64,000 nt of DNA from Bin5 sp965221145 (GCA_965221145.1 OZ244877.1:3844001-3908000), one strand, 5' to 3'; shown: positions 16,053 through 28,732, counted from the stretch's first letter. The notes: generated by a model not told the origin, from the letters alone. A program made the numbers and translations.

Positions 16053-17192
16053 ATGGGTAGTGAACTATGGTTCGGTGGCGTTGCAATCCGCCCGCCGCCG
16101 AATTTACTGATGTTCAGACATTTCGACAAGCCCCTGTTCTTTGCCGTTCTGCTCCTCTGTGGCATCGGCATCGCCATGACATACAGCGCCACGATCACCA
16201 CCATTGATCTGGCTGACTATTGGCAGCGGCAACTGCTTTTTGTCATCCTGGGCATGATTGCGCTGGTGACTGCCGCGCTCTTCGACTATCGGCATCTGGA
16301 ACTGTTTGCACAACCAAGCTATTTCTTTTTGCTTGCCTCTTTGGTGGCAGTCTACCTCGTCGGCGAGGTCAAGGGCGGCTCCCGGCGCTGGCTGGATCTG
16401 GGCATCACTGACGTGCAGCCGACGGAGGCCGGAAAGTTCCTGCTGATCGTCTTCTTCGCCTGGTATCTCAGCCGCTTTCAGGAGCGAATCCGTTCTCTGC
16501 CTTATCTGCTGGGCGCCATAATTCTTATGCTCCTTCCCTTGGGATTGGTATACGTTCAGCCTGATCTGGGAATGACCGTTACATTGGCCTTTGTCAGCGG
16601 ATCGCTGATTCTCATAAATGGCGTCCGATTGGGCCATATCCTGCTTGGCCTCGCAGCAGCGGTGCCTGCGGCGTATGCTTTGCAGGGAACGCTTCAAGAC
16701 TATATGTTGAAGAGGATCGATATCTTTCTCGATCCAGGCTCAAATCCCGATGCAGCGTTCAACGTTCGACAGGCATTGATCAGCATCGGCAATGGCGGTT
16801 GGATCGGGATGGGATGGGGCGAGGGAACACAGAATCAGCTGCATTTTTTGCGTGTCCGGCACACAGACTTCATCTTCAGCGTTATCGCCGAAGAGTTGGG
16901 TTATGTCGGAACCGTCCTGGTTCTTGCATTGCTGTTCTTTGTCATCTGGCGTCTGGTGCGCATCGCTGACCTGGCCCAGGATCAGTTCGGCAGGCTCATC
17001 ACCCTGGGCGTTGCCGCGCTGATCTTCTTCCAGACCTTCGTCAACGTCGGTATGAATCTGGCGATCCTGCCGGTTACGGGGATGACGCTGCCATTCCTGA
17101 GCTACGGTGGCAGCAGTCTCGTTTCGATGATGGTGGCGGTGGGGTTGGCGCAGAGCGTCGTCATGCGCCATCGCAAGATGGATTTTTCTTAA
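16053..17192 (+). CDS. rodA: Peptidoglycan glycosyltransferase RodA
   Basis: This roughly 379-residue SEDS-family polymerase elongates glycan strands from lipid II and pairs with the class B PBP encoded upstream. About ten membrane segments are visible. Family blocks include KGGSRRWLDLGITDVQPTEAGKF in two parts, VYVQPDLGMTVTL (conserved Asp of SEDS enzymes in QPDLG), FIFSVIAEELGYVG and TGMTLPFLSYGGSSLVSMM. The ATG at 16053 lies 5 bp after the minD stop; an alternative ATG at 16110 (MFRHFDKP) would remove 19 residues and fits the usual N-terminus equally well. It ends 70 bp before the convergent nuoN. Confidence 0.93.
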   Translation: MGSELWFGGVAIRPPPNLLMFRHFDKPLFFAVLLLCGIGIAMTYSATITTIDLADYWQRQLLFVILGMIALVTAALFDYRHLELFAQPSYFFLLASLVAVYLVGEVKGGSRRWLDLGITDVQPTEAGKFLLIVFFAWYLSRFQERIRSLPYLLGAIILMLLPLGLVYVQPDLGMTVTLAFVSGSLILINGVRLGHILLGLAAAVPAAYALQGTLQDYMLKRIDIFLDPGSNPDAAFNVRQALISIGNGGWIGMGWGEGTQNQLHFLRVRHTDFIFSVIAEELGYVGTVLVLALLFFVIWRLVRIADLAQDQFGRLITLGVAALIFFQTFVNVGMNLAILPVTGMTLPFLSYGGSSLVSMMVAVGLAQSVVMRHRKMDFS

Positions 17193-17262
17193 CCGCAGTA
17201 GCTGATTTTTTGTTTCTAGTTTTTGGCAAAGCCCGCGCTGGAAGTGTTGCCAAGAACTGTTG

Positions 17263-18699
17263 CTACAGACCTCTGAGGAGACCGGCCCACAGCGCGGGTT
17301 GCAAGCCGATGACGACCACGGCAACGGCGGTAACGGCCAAACTCAGGTTGATCGCTGGGCCGCAATTGCACTCAATGTCCCCTTCCGCCTCTCTGAAGTA
17401 CATCGCCACCACGACGCGCAGATAATAATAGGCACTAATGACGCTGTTGAGGACGCCGATTGCCGCGAGCCAAGCCAGGTCGGCCTCCACGGCGGCTTTG
17501 AAGATCAGGAATTTGCCGAAGAAACCGGCCAGAGGTGGAATCCCGCTCAGGCTGAGCATAAAGACGGCCATTGCTACGGCCAACGACGGGTACAGTCCGC
17601 CGAGGCCGCTGAACCGGCTCTGTTCCACGTCCCCTTCACCCTTGCGTTCCAGAACGATAACAACCGCAAATGCGCCGATGTTCATGAATGCGTAGGCAAA
17701 GAGATAGAACGCGGCGGCCGCCGAAGCGCTGGGCGTGCCAGCCACGAGCGCGATCAGAATGGTGCCAGCGTGGGCGATGCCTGAATAGGCCAACATTCGC
17801 TTCACACTGCTCTGGCGCAGGGCAGTCAGATTGCCGACAGTCATGGTGAGGACGGCCAGAATGGCCAGGGGCGTGGCCCACTGATCGTACAGCGATGGCA
17901 GCGCGGTCATCATCACGCGAAAGAAACCGGCGAACGCCGCAGCCTTCGTGCCGACACTCATGAAGGCCGTGACCGGTGTCGGCGCGCCCTGGTACACGTC
18001 CGGCGTCCACATATGAAAGGGAACCAGGCTCACCTTGAAGCCGAAACCAACGAGCAGCAGAGCAATGCCGGGCAGGACCAGGGACCGGTTGCCGCCACCG
18101 GTGGAGAGCGTTTCATGGATGCGGAGATAGCTGGTGCTGCCTCCCGCTCCGTACAGCAAGGCAGCGCCATAGACGAAAAAGGTGCTGGCAAACGCGCCCA
18201 GCAGGAAATACTTCATGGCGGCTTCAATGCTGCGGGCGTTCTCCCGATGGAAGCCGCTCAGAATGTAGAGCGCCAGCGAGAATATCTCCAGGGCGATGAA
18301 GAGGACGATCAGATTCGTAGCCGTGCCCATCAACATCATTCCGATCACGGCCAGAATGAAGAGCGAGTAAAATGCCCCGCTCTGACGCTCGATCGCGGGC
18401 AGATAGTTGCGGCTGAGCAGCACGCCGAAGATACCGGCCAGCAAGACCACCAACCGCACACTTAGTGCGAATCCGTCCGAGACCGCGCCGCCCAGGTACT
18501 CAGCCGGAGGACGGCTCCAGATCAAGAGCGATGCGCCGACGCCCAACAAGAGGATCACAATCGACAGCCCGGCCAGGGGCGCATCCCCATTCTGGCCGCG
18601 GCGCCCGATGTCGACCATCATCAGCACCATTACTCCGACTGCCAGCACGATCTCCGGCAGCAGAACGATAGCATTGTCAAAGAGAAGAGCGGTATCCAT
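17263..18699 (-). CDS. nuoN: NADH-quinone oxidoreductase subunit N (set 1)
   Basis: This 478-residue membrane subunit is one of the three antiporter-like proton-pumping subunits of complex I. About 14 membrane segments are seen. The key glutamate is in NLIVLFIALEIFSLALYIL and the pumping lysine in FKVSLVPFHMWTPDVYQGAPT. SVKRMLAYSGIAHAG and SLSGIPPLAGFFGK are also typical. It closes the complete nuo operon and is convergent with rodA. It starts 5 bp after the nuoM stop. Its 3' end shares a long-range inverted repeat (CCCGCGCTG at 17231-17239 with CAGCGCGGG at 17291-17299) that might serve as a terminator stem. Confidence 0.95.
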   Translation of the reverse strand: MDTALLFDNAIVLLPEIVLAVGVMVLMMVDIGRRGQNGDAPLAGLSIVILLLGVGASLLIWSRPPAEYLGGAVSDGFALSVRLVVLLAGIFGVLLSRNYLPAIERQSGAFYSLFILAVIGMMLMGTATNLIVLFIALEIFSLALYILSGFHRENARSIEAAMKYFLLGAFASTFFVYGAALLYGAGGSTSYLRIHETLSTGGGNRSLVLPGIALLLVGFGFKVSLVPFHMWTPDVYQGAPTPVTAFMSVGTKAAAFAGFFRVMMTALPSLYDQWATPLAILAVLTMTVGNLTALRQSSVKRMLAYSGIAHAGTILIALVAGTPSASAAAAFYLFAYAFMNIGAFAVVIVLERKGEGDVEQSRFSGLGGLYPSLAVAMAVFMLSLSGIPPLAGFFGKFLIFKAAVEADLAWLAAIGVLNSVISAYYYLRVVVAMYFREAEGDIECNCGPAINLSLAVTAVAVVVIGLQPALWAGLLRGL

Positions 18700-18701
18700 A
18701 G

Positions 18702-18785
18702 TTGTCAGTGAATAGTGGATAGCGGATATTGATCAGCAGTCAGTGGCGACTGGTGTTTACTATTCACCATCCACTCGCCACTTTC
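18702..18785. repeat. Degenerate AGTGG/ACTGATC repeat overlapping the nuoM end
   Basis: The sequence here is a run of short imperfect words (GTCAGTGAATAGTGGATAGC, GATCAGCAGTCAGTGGCGAC, ATTCACCATCCACTCGCC). It belongs to the same degenerate family as other gaps in the window and encodes the polar tail of nuoM set 1. Confidence 0.55.
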
Positions 18786-20234
18786 CGCTGGTATCTGAAG
18801 ACTGGCCACTGCGCTTGCCGACGGGTTGATCTTTTTGAGAAAGAAATTGGGCGCCCAGCCGATAACGAAGAACAGGACTACAATCGGCGCCAACTGACCG
18901 ATCTCCGCCCAGTTCAGGTCGGGTAGATTCTCCTTGAAATTGGCCGGGTTGTCCAGCGCGCCTTGGAACACCTTCCTGAAGGCGTGGAGCAGATACCAGG
19001 CGGCCAGTATGACGCCGGCCGTTCCGAGGACGGCGAACAGCGGAGAGCTTTTGTAGGTGCCGAGCAGAATCGTAAACTCACCCACGAAGCCGTTAAGGCC
19101 GGGAAGACCGGCACTGCTCAACGCCACCACCAGGAAGAAGTACGACAAGATCGGCACGCTGGCCCACAGGCCGCCATAGTCGCTCAACAGCCGCGTATGG
19201 CGCCGCTCGTAGAGCATACCCACCATCAGGAAGAGCGCGCCTGTGCTGAGGCCGTGATTGACCATCTGCAGAACGGCGCCGCTGATCCCCTGTTCGTTCA
19301 ATGCGAAGATGCCCAGAACGACGAAGCCCATGTGGGCGACGGAGGAGTAGGCCACGAGGGATTTCAGATCCCGCTGCGCCAGAGCCACGAGCGCGCCGTA
19401 GAGAATGCCGATGATCGCCAAAACGGAGATGAGCGACGAATAGTTGGAGACGGCAACCGGGAAGAGCGGCAAAGCAAAGCGCAGGAACCCGTATGTCCCC
19501 AGCTTCAGGAGCACACCGGCCAGCAGGACGGAACCGGCGGTCGGGGCCTGGACGTGAGCATCGGGCAACCAGGTGTGGAAGGGAAAGAGCGGCACCTTGA
19601 TCGCGAAAGCGAGCGCGAACGCCAGGAATGCCAACTGCTGCAATCCCGGAGGCAGACCCGCGCTCTGTAGCTCAAGCAGGTCGAATGTGCCGGCGTGGAA
19701 GTAAAGCGCCAGAATTGCCACCAGCATCAGCGCAGACCCCGCCAGTGTGTAGAGGAAAAACTTGATCGCGGCGTATATCCGGTTCTGGCTGCCCCATTTG
19801 CCAATCAACAGGGCCATGGGAATCAGGCTGAACTCCCAGAAAACGTAGAACAGAACGAGATCAAGGGCGAGAAAGACGCCCAGCACTGCCGTCTCCATCA
19901 GGAGCATCAGCGCCAGGTAGCCACCTAGGTTCTGCTTGATATGCTGATTGCTGAAGGCGACCGCAATCGGCATCAGCAGCGTCGTCAGCAGCACCAGCCA
20001 CAGGCTGATGCCATCCACGCCCAGGTGGTAGTAGATATTCAGATCCGGCATCCAGGCGTAGCGTTCGACGAACTGCATGTCCGGTATCTCTTGCCAGCCG
20101 GGCAAGAGCAGGAGGCTGACAACGAATGTAGCGATGGCCGCGCCGAAAGCCAGACCTTTCTTGAGCCTGTCGCTCGGCGCAAGTAGGACGATGATTGCGC
20201 CGACGACCGGCAAAAATGTAAGTATCGAGAGCAT
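18705..20234 (-). CDS. nuoM: NADH-quinone oxidoreductase subunit M (set 1)
   Basis: This 509-residue antiporter-like membrane subunit has the conserved glutamate in LDLVLFYVFWEFSLIPM and the pumping lysine in AIKVPLFPFHTWLPDAHV, with LKSLVAYSSVAHMGFV and SSAGLPGLNGFVGEF later. The last 25 or so residues (from about SGEWMV to the end) are polar and are encoded by degenerate intergenic repeat DNA, so the reading frame seems to have been extended into the repeat. The ATG at 20234 has no strong ribosome site. It follows nuoL by 69 bp and is separated from nuoN by 5 bp. Confidence 0.94.
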   Translation of the reverse strand: MLSILTFLPVVGAIIVLLAPSDRLKKGLAFGAAIATFVVSLLLLPGWQEIPDMQFVERYAWMPDLNIYYHLGVDGISLWLVLLTTLLMPIAVAFSNQHIKQNLGGYLALMLLMETAVLGVFLALDLVLFYVFWEFSLIPMALLIGKWGSQNRIYAAIKFFLYTLAGSALMLVAILALYFHAGTFDLLELQSAGLPPGLQQLAFLAFALAFAIKVPLFPFHTWLPDAHVQAPTAGSVLLAGVLLKLGTYGFLRFALPLFPVAVSNYSSLISVLAIIGILYGALVALAQRDLKSLVAYSSVAHMGFVVLGIFALNEQGISGAVLQMVNHGLSTGALFLMVGMLYERRHTRLLSDYGGLWASVPILSYFFLVVALSSAGLPGLNGFVGEFTILLGTYKSSPLFAVLGTAGVILAAWYLLHAFRKVFQGALDNPANFKENLPDLNWAEIGQLAPIVVLFFVIGWAPNFFLKKINPSASAVASLQIPAESGEWMVNSKHQSPLTADQYPLSTIH

Positions 20235-20303
20235 AAAACACCAGTTTTTGGTTGTAAGTTTTCAGTCTTTAGTTTCTTGCGCCGCCGGTGGCGTTTCCAA
20301 CAG
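20235..20303. repeat. Degenerate AGTTTT/TTAGTTTC intergenic repeat
   Basis: The gap between nuoL and nuoM is made of words such as CAGTTTTTGGTTGTAAGTTT, TCAGTCTTTAGTTTC and CTAGAAACTGAAAACC. The same style fills 22227-22321 (between nuoK and nuoL), 17193-17262 and 13905-13945. No gene is present. Confidence 0.5.
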
Positions 20304-22226
20304 CTAGAAACTGAAAACCAGGAACAGCAGTAAGGCCACCACACCGACGAAAAGACTCAGCGCGTAGGTGGGCACCAGTCCGTTGTGGACCTTTCGCAAC
20401 GCGCCGCCCACAGCCAGATTGGCCTGGCCGATGAGAGTGACCGCGCCATCAACAACGCCCTGGTCCACAACCCGGTCAAACCATTGGGCGAGGGCCAGCA
20501 GCGGGCTGACAATCGACATGGCGTAAATCTCGTCCACGTACCACTTGTTGGCGGCGATCGGTTCCAGCGGCTTGAACAGCCTGGTGATGCCCGTAGCCCA
20601 ACCGGCCCCGCGCGGCAAGCCCTCAGCATCTTTCCTGCCCTGGACATACCGCCCATAGGCCAGGCCGACACCGGCGGCAGCGACAAGCGCGCTCACCACC
20701 AGCAGGACAATCTCCAAGGTGCCGGTTGGATGGAAGGCGGGCGCGCCCACGGCCGCTTCCAGATAGTGTTCCATCGTAAGCAGGAAGGGCAGGTTGAGAA
20801 ACCCGCCGAACAGCGCCAGAACCGCCAAAATCCAAAGCGGCGCTGTCATCATCGCCGGACTTTCATGCGCGTGCTCGTGGATATGCTGATCGCGCGCCTC
20901 GCCCCAGAAGGCCATGAAGACGGCGCGAGAACTGTAGAACGCGGTCAGCAGAGCCGTGAACAGTCCAATCAGATAGAGCAAGATGTTGTGATTGGCAACG
21001 TGCAGCAGGATTCCATCTTTCGAAAAGAAGCCGGACAGAAACGGCAGGCCGGCGAGCGCCGCCGCGCCGACCAGAAAGAGCCGGTAGGTCGTGGGCATCT
21101 TGGCGCGCAGATTGCCCATCTTGCGGATGTCCAACTCGCCGCCGGGAAGACCGTGCATGACATTGCCCGCGGCCAGGAAGAGAAGCGCCTTGAAGAAGGC
21201 ATGGGTCACAAGGTGGAAGATGGCAAATGCGTATGCGCCCACGCCGACGCCGAGCATCATGAAGCCCAACTGCGAAATCGTCGAGTAGGCGAGGATCTTC
21301 TTCAGGTCCACCTGTGTCAGCGCGATCGATGCGGCCATCAGCGCGGTTAGCGCGCCCACCCAGGCGGCGAGATTGCCGGCCAGCGGCGCAAGCTCCCACA
21401 GGACATGGGTGCGTGCGATCATGTAAATGCCCGCGGTCACCATTGTGGCCGCGTGGATCAGGGCAGACACCGGCGTCGGACCGGCCATTGCGTCGGGCAG
21501 CCAGACGAACAGGGGCAACTGCGCGCTCTTGCCGGTCGCCGCCAAGAGGAGCAACAGACAGATCGCTGTCGCCGTGCCGGTTGTCAGCGCGCCCGCGCCG
21601 GCGAAGACTTCTTCGAATACGACCGAGCCGACAGCGGTCCAGAGCAGGAAGACCGCCAACATCATGCCGAAGTCGCCGATCCGGTTGACCAAAAAGGCCT
21701 TCTTGCCGGCGTCGGCGTAGTGGCCGTAGGAGTCGTCATGCCGGTCGTAATAGAAGCCGATGAGCAGATAGGAGGCGAGGCCGACACCCTCCCAGCCGAC
21801 AAACATCCCTACGAAATTGTTGCTGAGGATCAGCACCAGCATCGCCAGGATGAAAAAATTCAGATAAACGAAAAAGCGCTGATAGTTCTGTTCGCCGTGC
21901 ATGTAGCCACCGGCGTAAATGTGGATCAGCGCGCCGACGCCGGTTACGACCAGGGCCATTGTCACGCTCAGAGGATCGATCAGCAGGGCAGCCGGTGCGG
22001 AGAAGCTGCCGATGGTGATCCAATCCCACAGATGAACGGTGGCGGCGCGGTGATGCTCGTCCAGCCCCATCAGGCCGAAGAAAAGGCCCACGCTGACGAG
22101 AAACGAAAGCAGCACCGCGCCCGAGGCGACGATATGGATGCCCCGCTCGCCGAGTTTGTCGCCGACAAAGAGATTGATCAGCACGCCTAAGGCCGGGAAG
22201 ACGAAGATAAGCCAGGCTAATTCCAT
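20304..22226 (-). CDS. nuoL: NADH-quinone oxidoreductase subunit L (set 1)
   Basis: This 640-residue subunit is the distal antiporter-like subunit with the long lateral helix. The conserved blocks are FVGWEGVGLASYLLIGF, the pumping lysine in TGKSAQLPLFVWLPDAMAGPTPVSALIHAATM, LKKILAYSTISQLGFMMLG, and LAGLPFLSGFFSKDGIL. The loop after the long His segment is short (GNVMHGLPGGELDIRKMGNL), unlike the paralogue at 37298. The C-terminal 120 residues form the lateral helix and final membrane segment. The ATG at 22226 lies 95 bp after the nuoK stop. Confidence 0.95.
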   Translation of the reverse strand: MELAWLIFVFPALGVLINLFVGDKLGERGIHIVASGAVLLSFLVSVGLFFGLMGLDEHHRAATVHLWDWITIGSFSAPAALLIDPLSVTMALVVTGVGALIHIYAGGYMHGEQNYQRFFVYLNFFILAMLVLILSNNFVGMFVGWEGVGLASYLLIGFYYDRHDDSYGHYADAGKKAFLVNRIGDFGMMLAVFLLWTAVGSVVFEEVFAGAGALTTGTATAICLLLLLAATGKSAQLPLFVWLPDAMAGPTPVSALIHAATMVTAGIYMIARTHVLWELAPLAGNLAAWVGALTALMAASIALTQVDLKKILAYSTISQLGFMMLGVGVGAYAFAIFHLVTHAFFKALLFLAAGNVMHGLPGGELDIRKMGNLRAKMPTTYRLFLVGAAALAGLPFLSGFFSKDGILLHVANHNILLYLIGLFTALLTAFYSSRAVFMAFWGEARDQHIHEHAHESPAMMTAPLWILAVLALFGGFLNLPFLLTMEHYLEAAVGAPAFHPTGTLEIVLLVVSALVAAAGVGLAYGRYVQGRKDAEGLPRGAGWATGITRLFKPLEPIAANKWYVDEIYAMSIVSPLLALAQWFDRVVDQGVVDGAVTLIGQANLAVGGALRKVHNGLVPTYALSLFVGVVALLLFLVFSF

Positions 22227-22321
22227 GAATCCAGTTTCCAGTATTTAGATTCTATTTTCTAGTCGCTCGTTCTCAGTGACGTAAAGGAGGTTACTAAGAA
22301 CTGAAAGCAAGAAGCTGCTGC

Positions 22322-22624
22322 TCACCACTTCAGCAGATTGATTTCATCGATATTGATGCTCTTACGATGGCGGACGTTCGCAATCAGAATTGCCAGGCCG
22401 ACGGCTACTTCGGCGGCGGCCACGGCCATGATCATGAAGACGAAAATCTGCCCTTCGAGATTGCCCCACTGGCGGGCGAGCGCGATGAGGGTCAGGTTCA
22501 CGCTATTGAGCATCATTTCGATGCACATGAAGATGATCAGCGCGTTGCGGCGCAGCAGAACGCCGGTTGCGCCAACGGTGAAGATCAGGGCGGCCAGTAT
22601 CAGGTAGAAGTTCGTCTCAAGCAT
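22322..22624 (-). CDS. nuoK: NADH-quinone oxidoreductase subunit K (set 1)
   Basis: This 100-residue membrane subunit has three segments and the conserved proton-path glutamates in FMCIEMMLNSVNL and AAAEVAVGLAILI. The start is taken at 22624 (MLETNFYL), which overlaps the end of nuoJ by 8 bp; the longer frame upstream lies inside nuoJ. Usual family length is about 100. Confidence 0.93.
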   Translation of the reverse strand: MLETNFYLILAALIFTVGATGVLLRRNALIIFMCIEMMLNSVNLTLIALARQWGNLEGQIFVFMIMAVAAAEVAVGLAILIANVRHRKSINIDEINLLKW

Positions 22625-23168
22625 GGCTTTTTTCGGAAGTATTGACAGCCGGGATGCCTTCGCCCTCGCCTTCGGGCTGGCGGCCAAGCACCAGCGCGCC
22701 GATCAGCGCGACAAGCAACAAGATAGCGATCAGTTCAAAGGGCAGCACGTAATCGGTAAACAGAGCGATGCCCACGGCCTTCGGCGCGCCACCCTGCAAG
22801 AGCGCGCTGGCATCTTCAGGCGGCGCAATCATGCGCGACAGCACGCTATAGGAAATGGTGAGTAGAAGGATGACCCCCAGGGCAATGCCAACGGTACGGC
22901 TCCACGCCCGCTGGGCCGCGCTGAAATCGTTGGTATCGCCGCCGATCAGCATGATCACAAAGAGGATCAGAATGACGATGCCCCCGGCGTATACGATCAC
23001 CTGCGCCGCGGCCAGAAACTGGGCGTCGAGCGTGACATAAAGCACGGCCAGCGAGGCAAAATTCGTCAGCAGAAAGAGGGCACTATGCACTGGCTGGCGG
23101 CTCATCACCACGCCCAACGCTGCGGCCAGACTGACAGCGCCGACAAGTATGAAGAAGAGAAGCGCCAT
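22617..23168 (-). CDS. nuoJ: NADH-quinone oxidoreductase subunit J (set 1)
   Basis: This 183-residue membrane subunit has five hydrophobic segments and the typical QPVHSALFLLTNFASLAVLY, QFLAAAQVIVYAGGIVILILF and FELIAILLLVALIGALVLGR blocks. TM3 with its pi-bulge region (VIVYAGGIVIL) is present. It overlaps nuoK by 8 bp and follows nuoI by 6 bp, consistent with one tightly packed transcript. Confidence 0.93.
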   Translation of the reverse strand: MALLFFILVGAVSLAAALGVVMSRQPVHSALFLLTNFASLAVLYVTLDAQFLAAAQVIVYAGGIVILILFVIMLIGGDTNDFSAAQRAWSRTVGIALGVILLLTISYSVLSRMIAPPEDASALLQGGAPKAVGIALFTDYVLPFELIAILLLVALIGALVLGRQPEGEGEGIPAVNTSEKSHA

Positions 23169-23174
23169 ATACGG

Positions 23175-23645
23175 TTACTCCGGGCGAATGATTACTCTGG
23201 GCATGCCGGGATTCAGCAGTTGGTCCTTGGTCAGCACGAAATCTTTGCGCTCGTAGTTGGCCATGGCAAAGTCGTGTCCGAGCACAATGGCCTCGGTCGG
23301 GCAGGCTTCTTCACAGTCGCCGCAGAAGACGCAGCGCAGCAGGTTGACTTCGTATACCTTGGCGTGGCGCTCTCCCGGTGAGAGCGGCGCATTGGGATCG
23401 TTTTCGGCTGCCTCCACGTAAATGGCCTCAGTGGGACAGGCCGCCTCGCACAGGCAGCAGCCGATGCAACGCTCCAGCCCGTTGGCATAGCGCCGCAGTT
23501 CGTGGCGGCCGCGGAAACGGGGGTAGATCGGAATGTCCTCGTGGGGAAACTCCACCGTCACCGGTCTTTGGCGCAGGTGTTTGAGCGTCACGCCCATGGC
23601 CTTGCCGATTTCGGTTGCGCCCTTCAGGAAATCACCCAACTCCAT
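23175..23645 (-). CDS. nuoI: NADH-quinone oxidoreductase subunit I (set 1)
   Basis: This 156-residue subunit carries two [4Fe-4S] clusters (N6a and N6b) that pass electrons to NuoB. Both binding motifs are complete: CIGCCLCEAACP and CVFCGDCEEACP. The N-terminal amphipathic helix (LGDFLKGATEIGKAMGVTLK) lies on the membrane arm. The ATG at 23645 is preferred over an upstream start because AGAGGA precedes it. No nuoI exists in the second cluster. Confidence 0.94.
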   Translation of the reverse strand: MELGDFLKGATEIGKAMGVTLKHLRQRPVTVEFPHEDIPIYPRFRGRHELRRYANGLERCIGCCLCEAACPTEAIYVEAAENDPNAPLSPGERHAKVYEVNLLRCVFCGDCEEACPTEAIVLGHDFAMANYERKDFVLTKDQLLNPGMPRVIIRPE

Positions 23646-23671
23646 TGGAAATCCTCTTTTCGCTGCGGTTC

Positions 23672-27220
<3,549 letters not shown>

Positions 27221-27271
27221 AAACGATTTAGGTCTCCGGTGCAAAGGAGAAGCTCGTTGGAATCGTCAGAT

Positions 27272-28003
27272 TCAAGCGGCATTCGCTACGGGCGGCAACA
27301 CATCGTCAACCGCAACTTCGAAATCAGGGAAAGCCAGCGGCGCGACGGAATCTCCACGGTGAAAAGTCGATTTCGTCTGGTAAAGCGCATCCCCGCTGGC
27401 AGCGGTATGTGGATCTCGATATACTTCAAGTAATTCATCAGGGAGATTGCAGATCCAATACTCAAGAATCCCCGCCTGCGCGTAAATTGCCCCCTTGCGG
27501 GAGCGATCACGCGTGAGGCTTGTGTCCGCAACTTCCACCAGTAGCAAGACCTCTTGCGGGTAGGGATGACGTTGTGCAAAGTTAGCGCCCGATACACTGA
27601 AGATGACAAGATCCGGCTCTGGTTCAGATTCAGTTCCAGGAATGGAAATCGGCCCCTGTGTTCGCACTCTGGTTACTCCGCGCGTAACAATTGCGCCAAA
27701 AATTTCAGTCAAAAGATCAACGGTGTTCGAGTGCAGGGGATTGATCGGACTCATAGACACCAGGATCCCTTCCAGCAATTCGGCCCGTTCGTCCTCGTCA
27801 AAGAAGCCTATGTCGATCAGTTGATGGTATTCATCCAACGTAAAGCGCCGCAGGGGCAGACTGTCCTCAGTTGCGGCCGGCAAGATTGCTTCCCGCATCG
27901 GACTTCTGACCTGAGCACCTTTGTTGGTCGCTACAAGGGGCGGCGAAGGCTGTGCAAGCTGCAACTGTTGAACATCTTGCGAGGCCTGAGAAACTGTCAC
28001 CAT
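27272..28003 (-). CDS. Uma2 family (DUF820) putative nuclease, copy A
   Basis: This 243-residue protein belongs to the Uma2/DUF820 family, which has a PD-(D/E)XK nuclease-type fold; function is unknown for most members, and they are abundant in Cyanobacteria and Chloroflexota. Visible core residues are the Asp in EPEPDLVI, the Glu in LLLVEVADTSL, the Lys in RSRKGAIYAQAG and the closing EYWICNL. The N-terminal 60 residues are a variable, low-complexity leader. GAGGAAGG lies upstream of the ATG at 28003. It is a close paralogue of copy B, 32 bp upstream; both sit inside the nuo operon between nuoEF and nuoG, so they are expected to be co-transcribed. Confidence 0.88.
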   Translation of the reverse strand: MVTVSQASQDVQQLQLAQPSPPLVATNKGAQVRSPMREAILPAATEDSLPLRRFTLDEYHQLIDIGFFDEDERAELLEGILVSMSPINPLHSNTVDLLTEIFGAIVTRGVTRVRTQGPISIPGTESEPEPDLVIFSVSGANFAQRHPYPQEVLLLVEVADTSLTRDRSRKGAIYAQAGILEYWICNLPDELLEVYRDPHTAASGDALYQTKSTFHRGDSVAPLAFPDFEVAVDDVLPPVANAA

Positions 28004-28035
28004 CTTGCCTTCCTCAATCGCTCTCCAAAACCCGC

Positions 28036-28722
28036 TCACTGGCTCGCGGGCGGCAACACATCGTCAACCGCAACTTCAAAATCAGGGAACGCCAGTGGCG
28101 CGACTGAGTCCCCCCGCCGATAAGTCAGCTTCGTTTGATAGAGGGCATCCCTGGCGGAAGACGTATGTGGATCGCGATAGACTTCCAATGAACTGTCGAC
28201 AAGATTCCAAATCCAATACTCGGTAATCCCCGCCTGCGCGTAAATTGCCCTCTTACGTGTGCGGTCGTAACTGAGGCTCGAATCCGAGACCTCCATCAGA
28301 ACCAGAATATCAGCCGGGTAGGGATGCCGTTCATCAAGGTCGGCGCCTGATTCCCTGGAAATCACCAAGTCCGGTTCGGGTTCAGTCATCAACTCAGGGA
28401 TAGAAACTGGTCCTTGCATTCGAACCTCTACATCTTCACGGTCAAAGAAGGCCGCAAAGACTCGTTGTAGTCGAATTACGGTGCGAATGTGCGGGGGGTA
28501 GTTTGGACTCATGGACACCAAGATTCCTTCTAACAGTTCGACGCGTTCGTCCTCGTCGAAGAAGCCAATCTCAATCAGCCGATGGTACTCATCCAGGGTA
28601 AAGCGGCGCAGCGGCATACCCTCCAACGGCGCGGCCGGCAGAATCGCTTCCCGCATCTTGCTACGTCCACTCCTGACCTGCGCGCCTGCATCGGGCGCGA
28701 CAGGAGCCGCAACTGTCGCCAT
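28036..28722 (-). CDS. Uma2 family (DUF820) putative nuclease, copy B
   Basis: This 228-residue paralogue of copy A shares the long stretch MREAILPAA, PLRRFTLDEYH, GFFDEDER, ELLEGILVSMSP, the catalytic-type residues (EPEPDLVI, LMEVSDSSL, RTRKRAIYAQAG, EYWIWNL) and the C-terminus FPDFEVAVDDVLPP. The ribosome site GAGGAAGG begins right after the nuoEF stop codon and precedes the ATG at 28722, so translation follows nuoEF closely. The high similarity points to a tandem duplication inside the operon. The role, if any, in complex I assembly or in defence is unknown. Confidence 0.88.
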   Translation of the reverse strand: MATVAAPVAPDAGAQVRSGRSKMREAILPAAPLEGMPLRRFTLDEYHRLIEIGFFDEDERVELLEGILVSMSPNYPPHIRTVIRLQRVFAAFFDREDVEVRMQGPVSIPELMTEPEPDLVISRESGADLDERHPYPADILVLMEVSDSSLSYDRTRKRAIYAQAGITEYWIWNLVDSSLEVYRDPHTSSARDALYQTKLTYRRGDSVAPLAFPDFEVAVDDVLPPASQ

Positions 28723-28732
28723 AATGCCTTCC

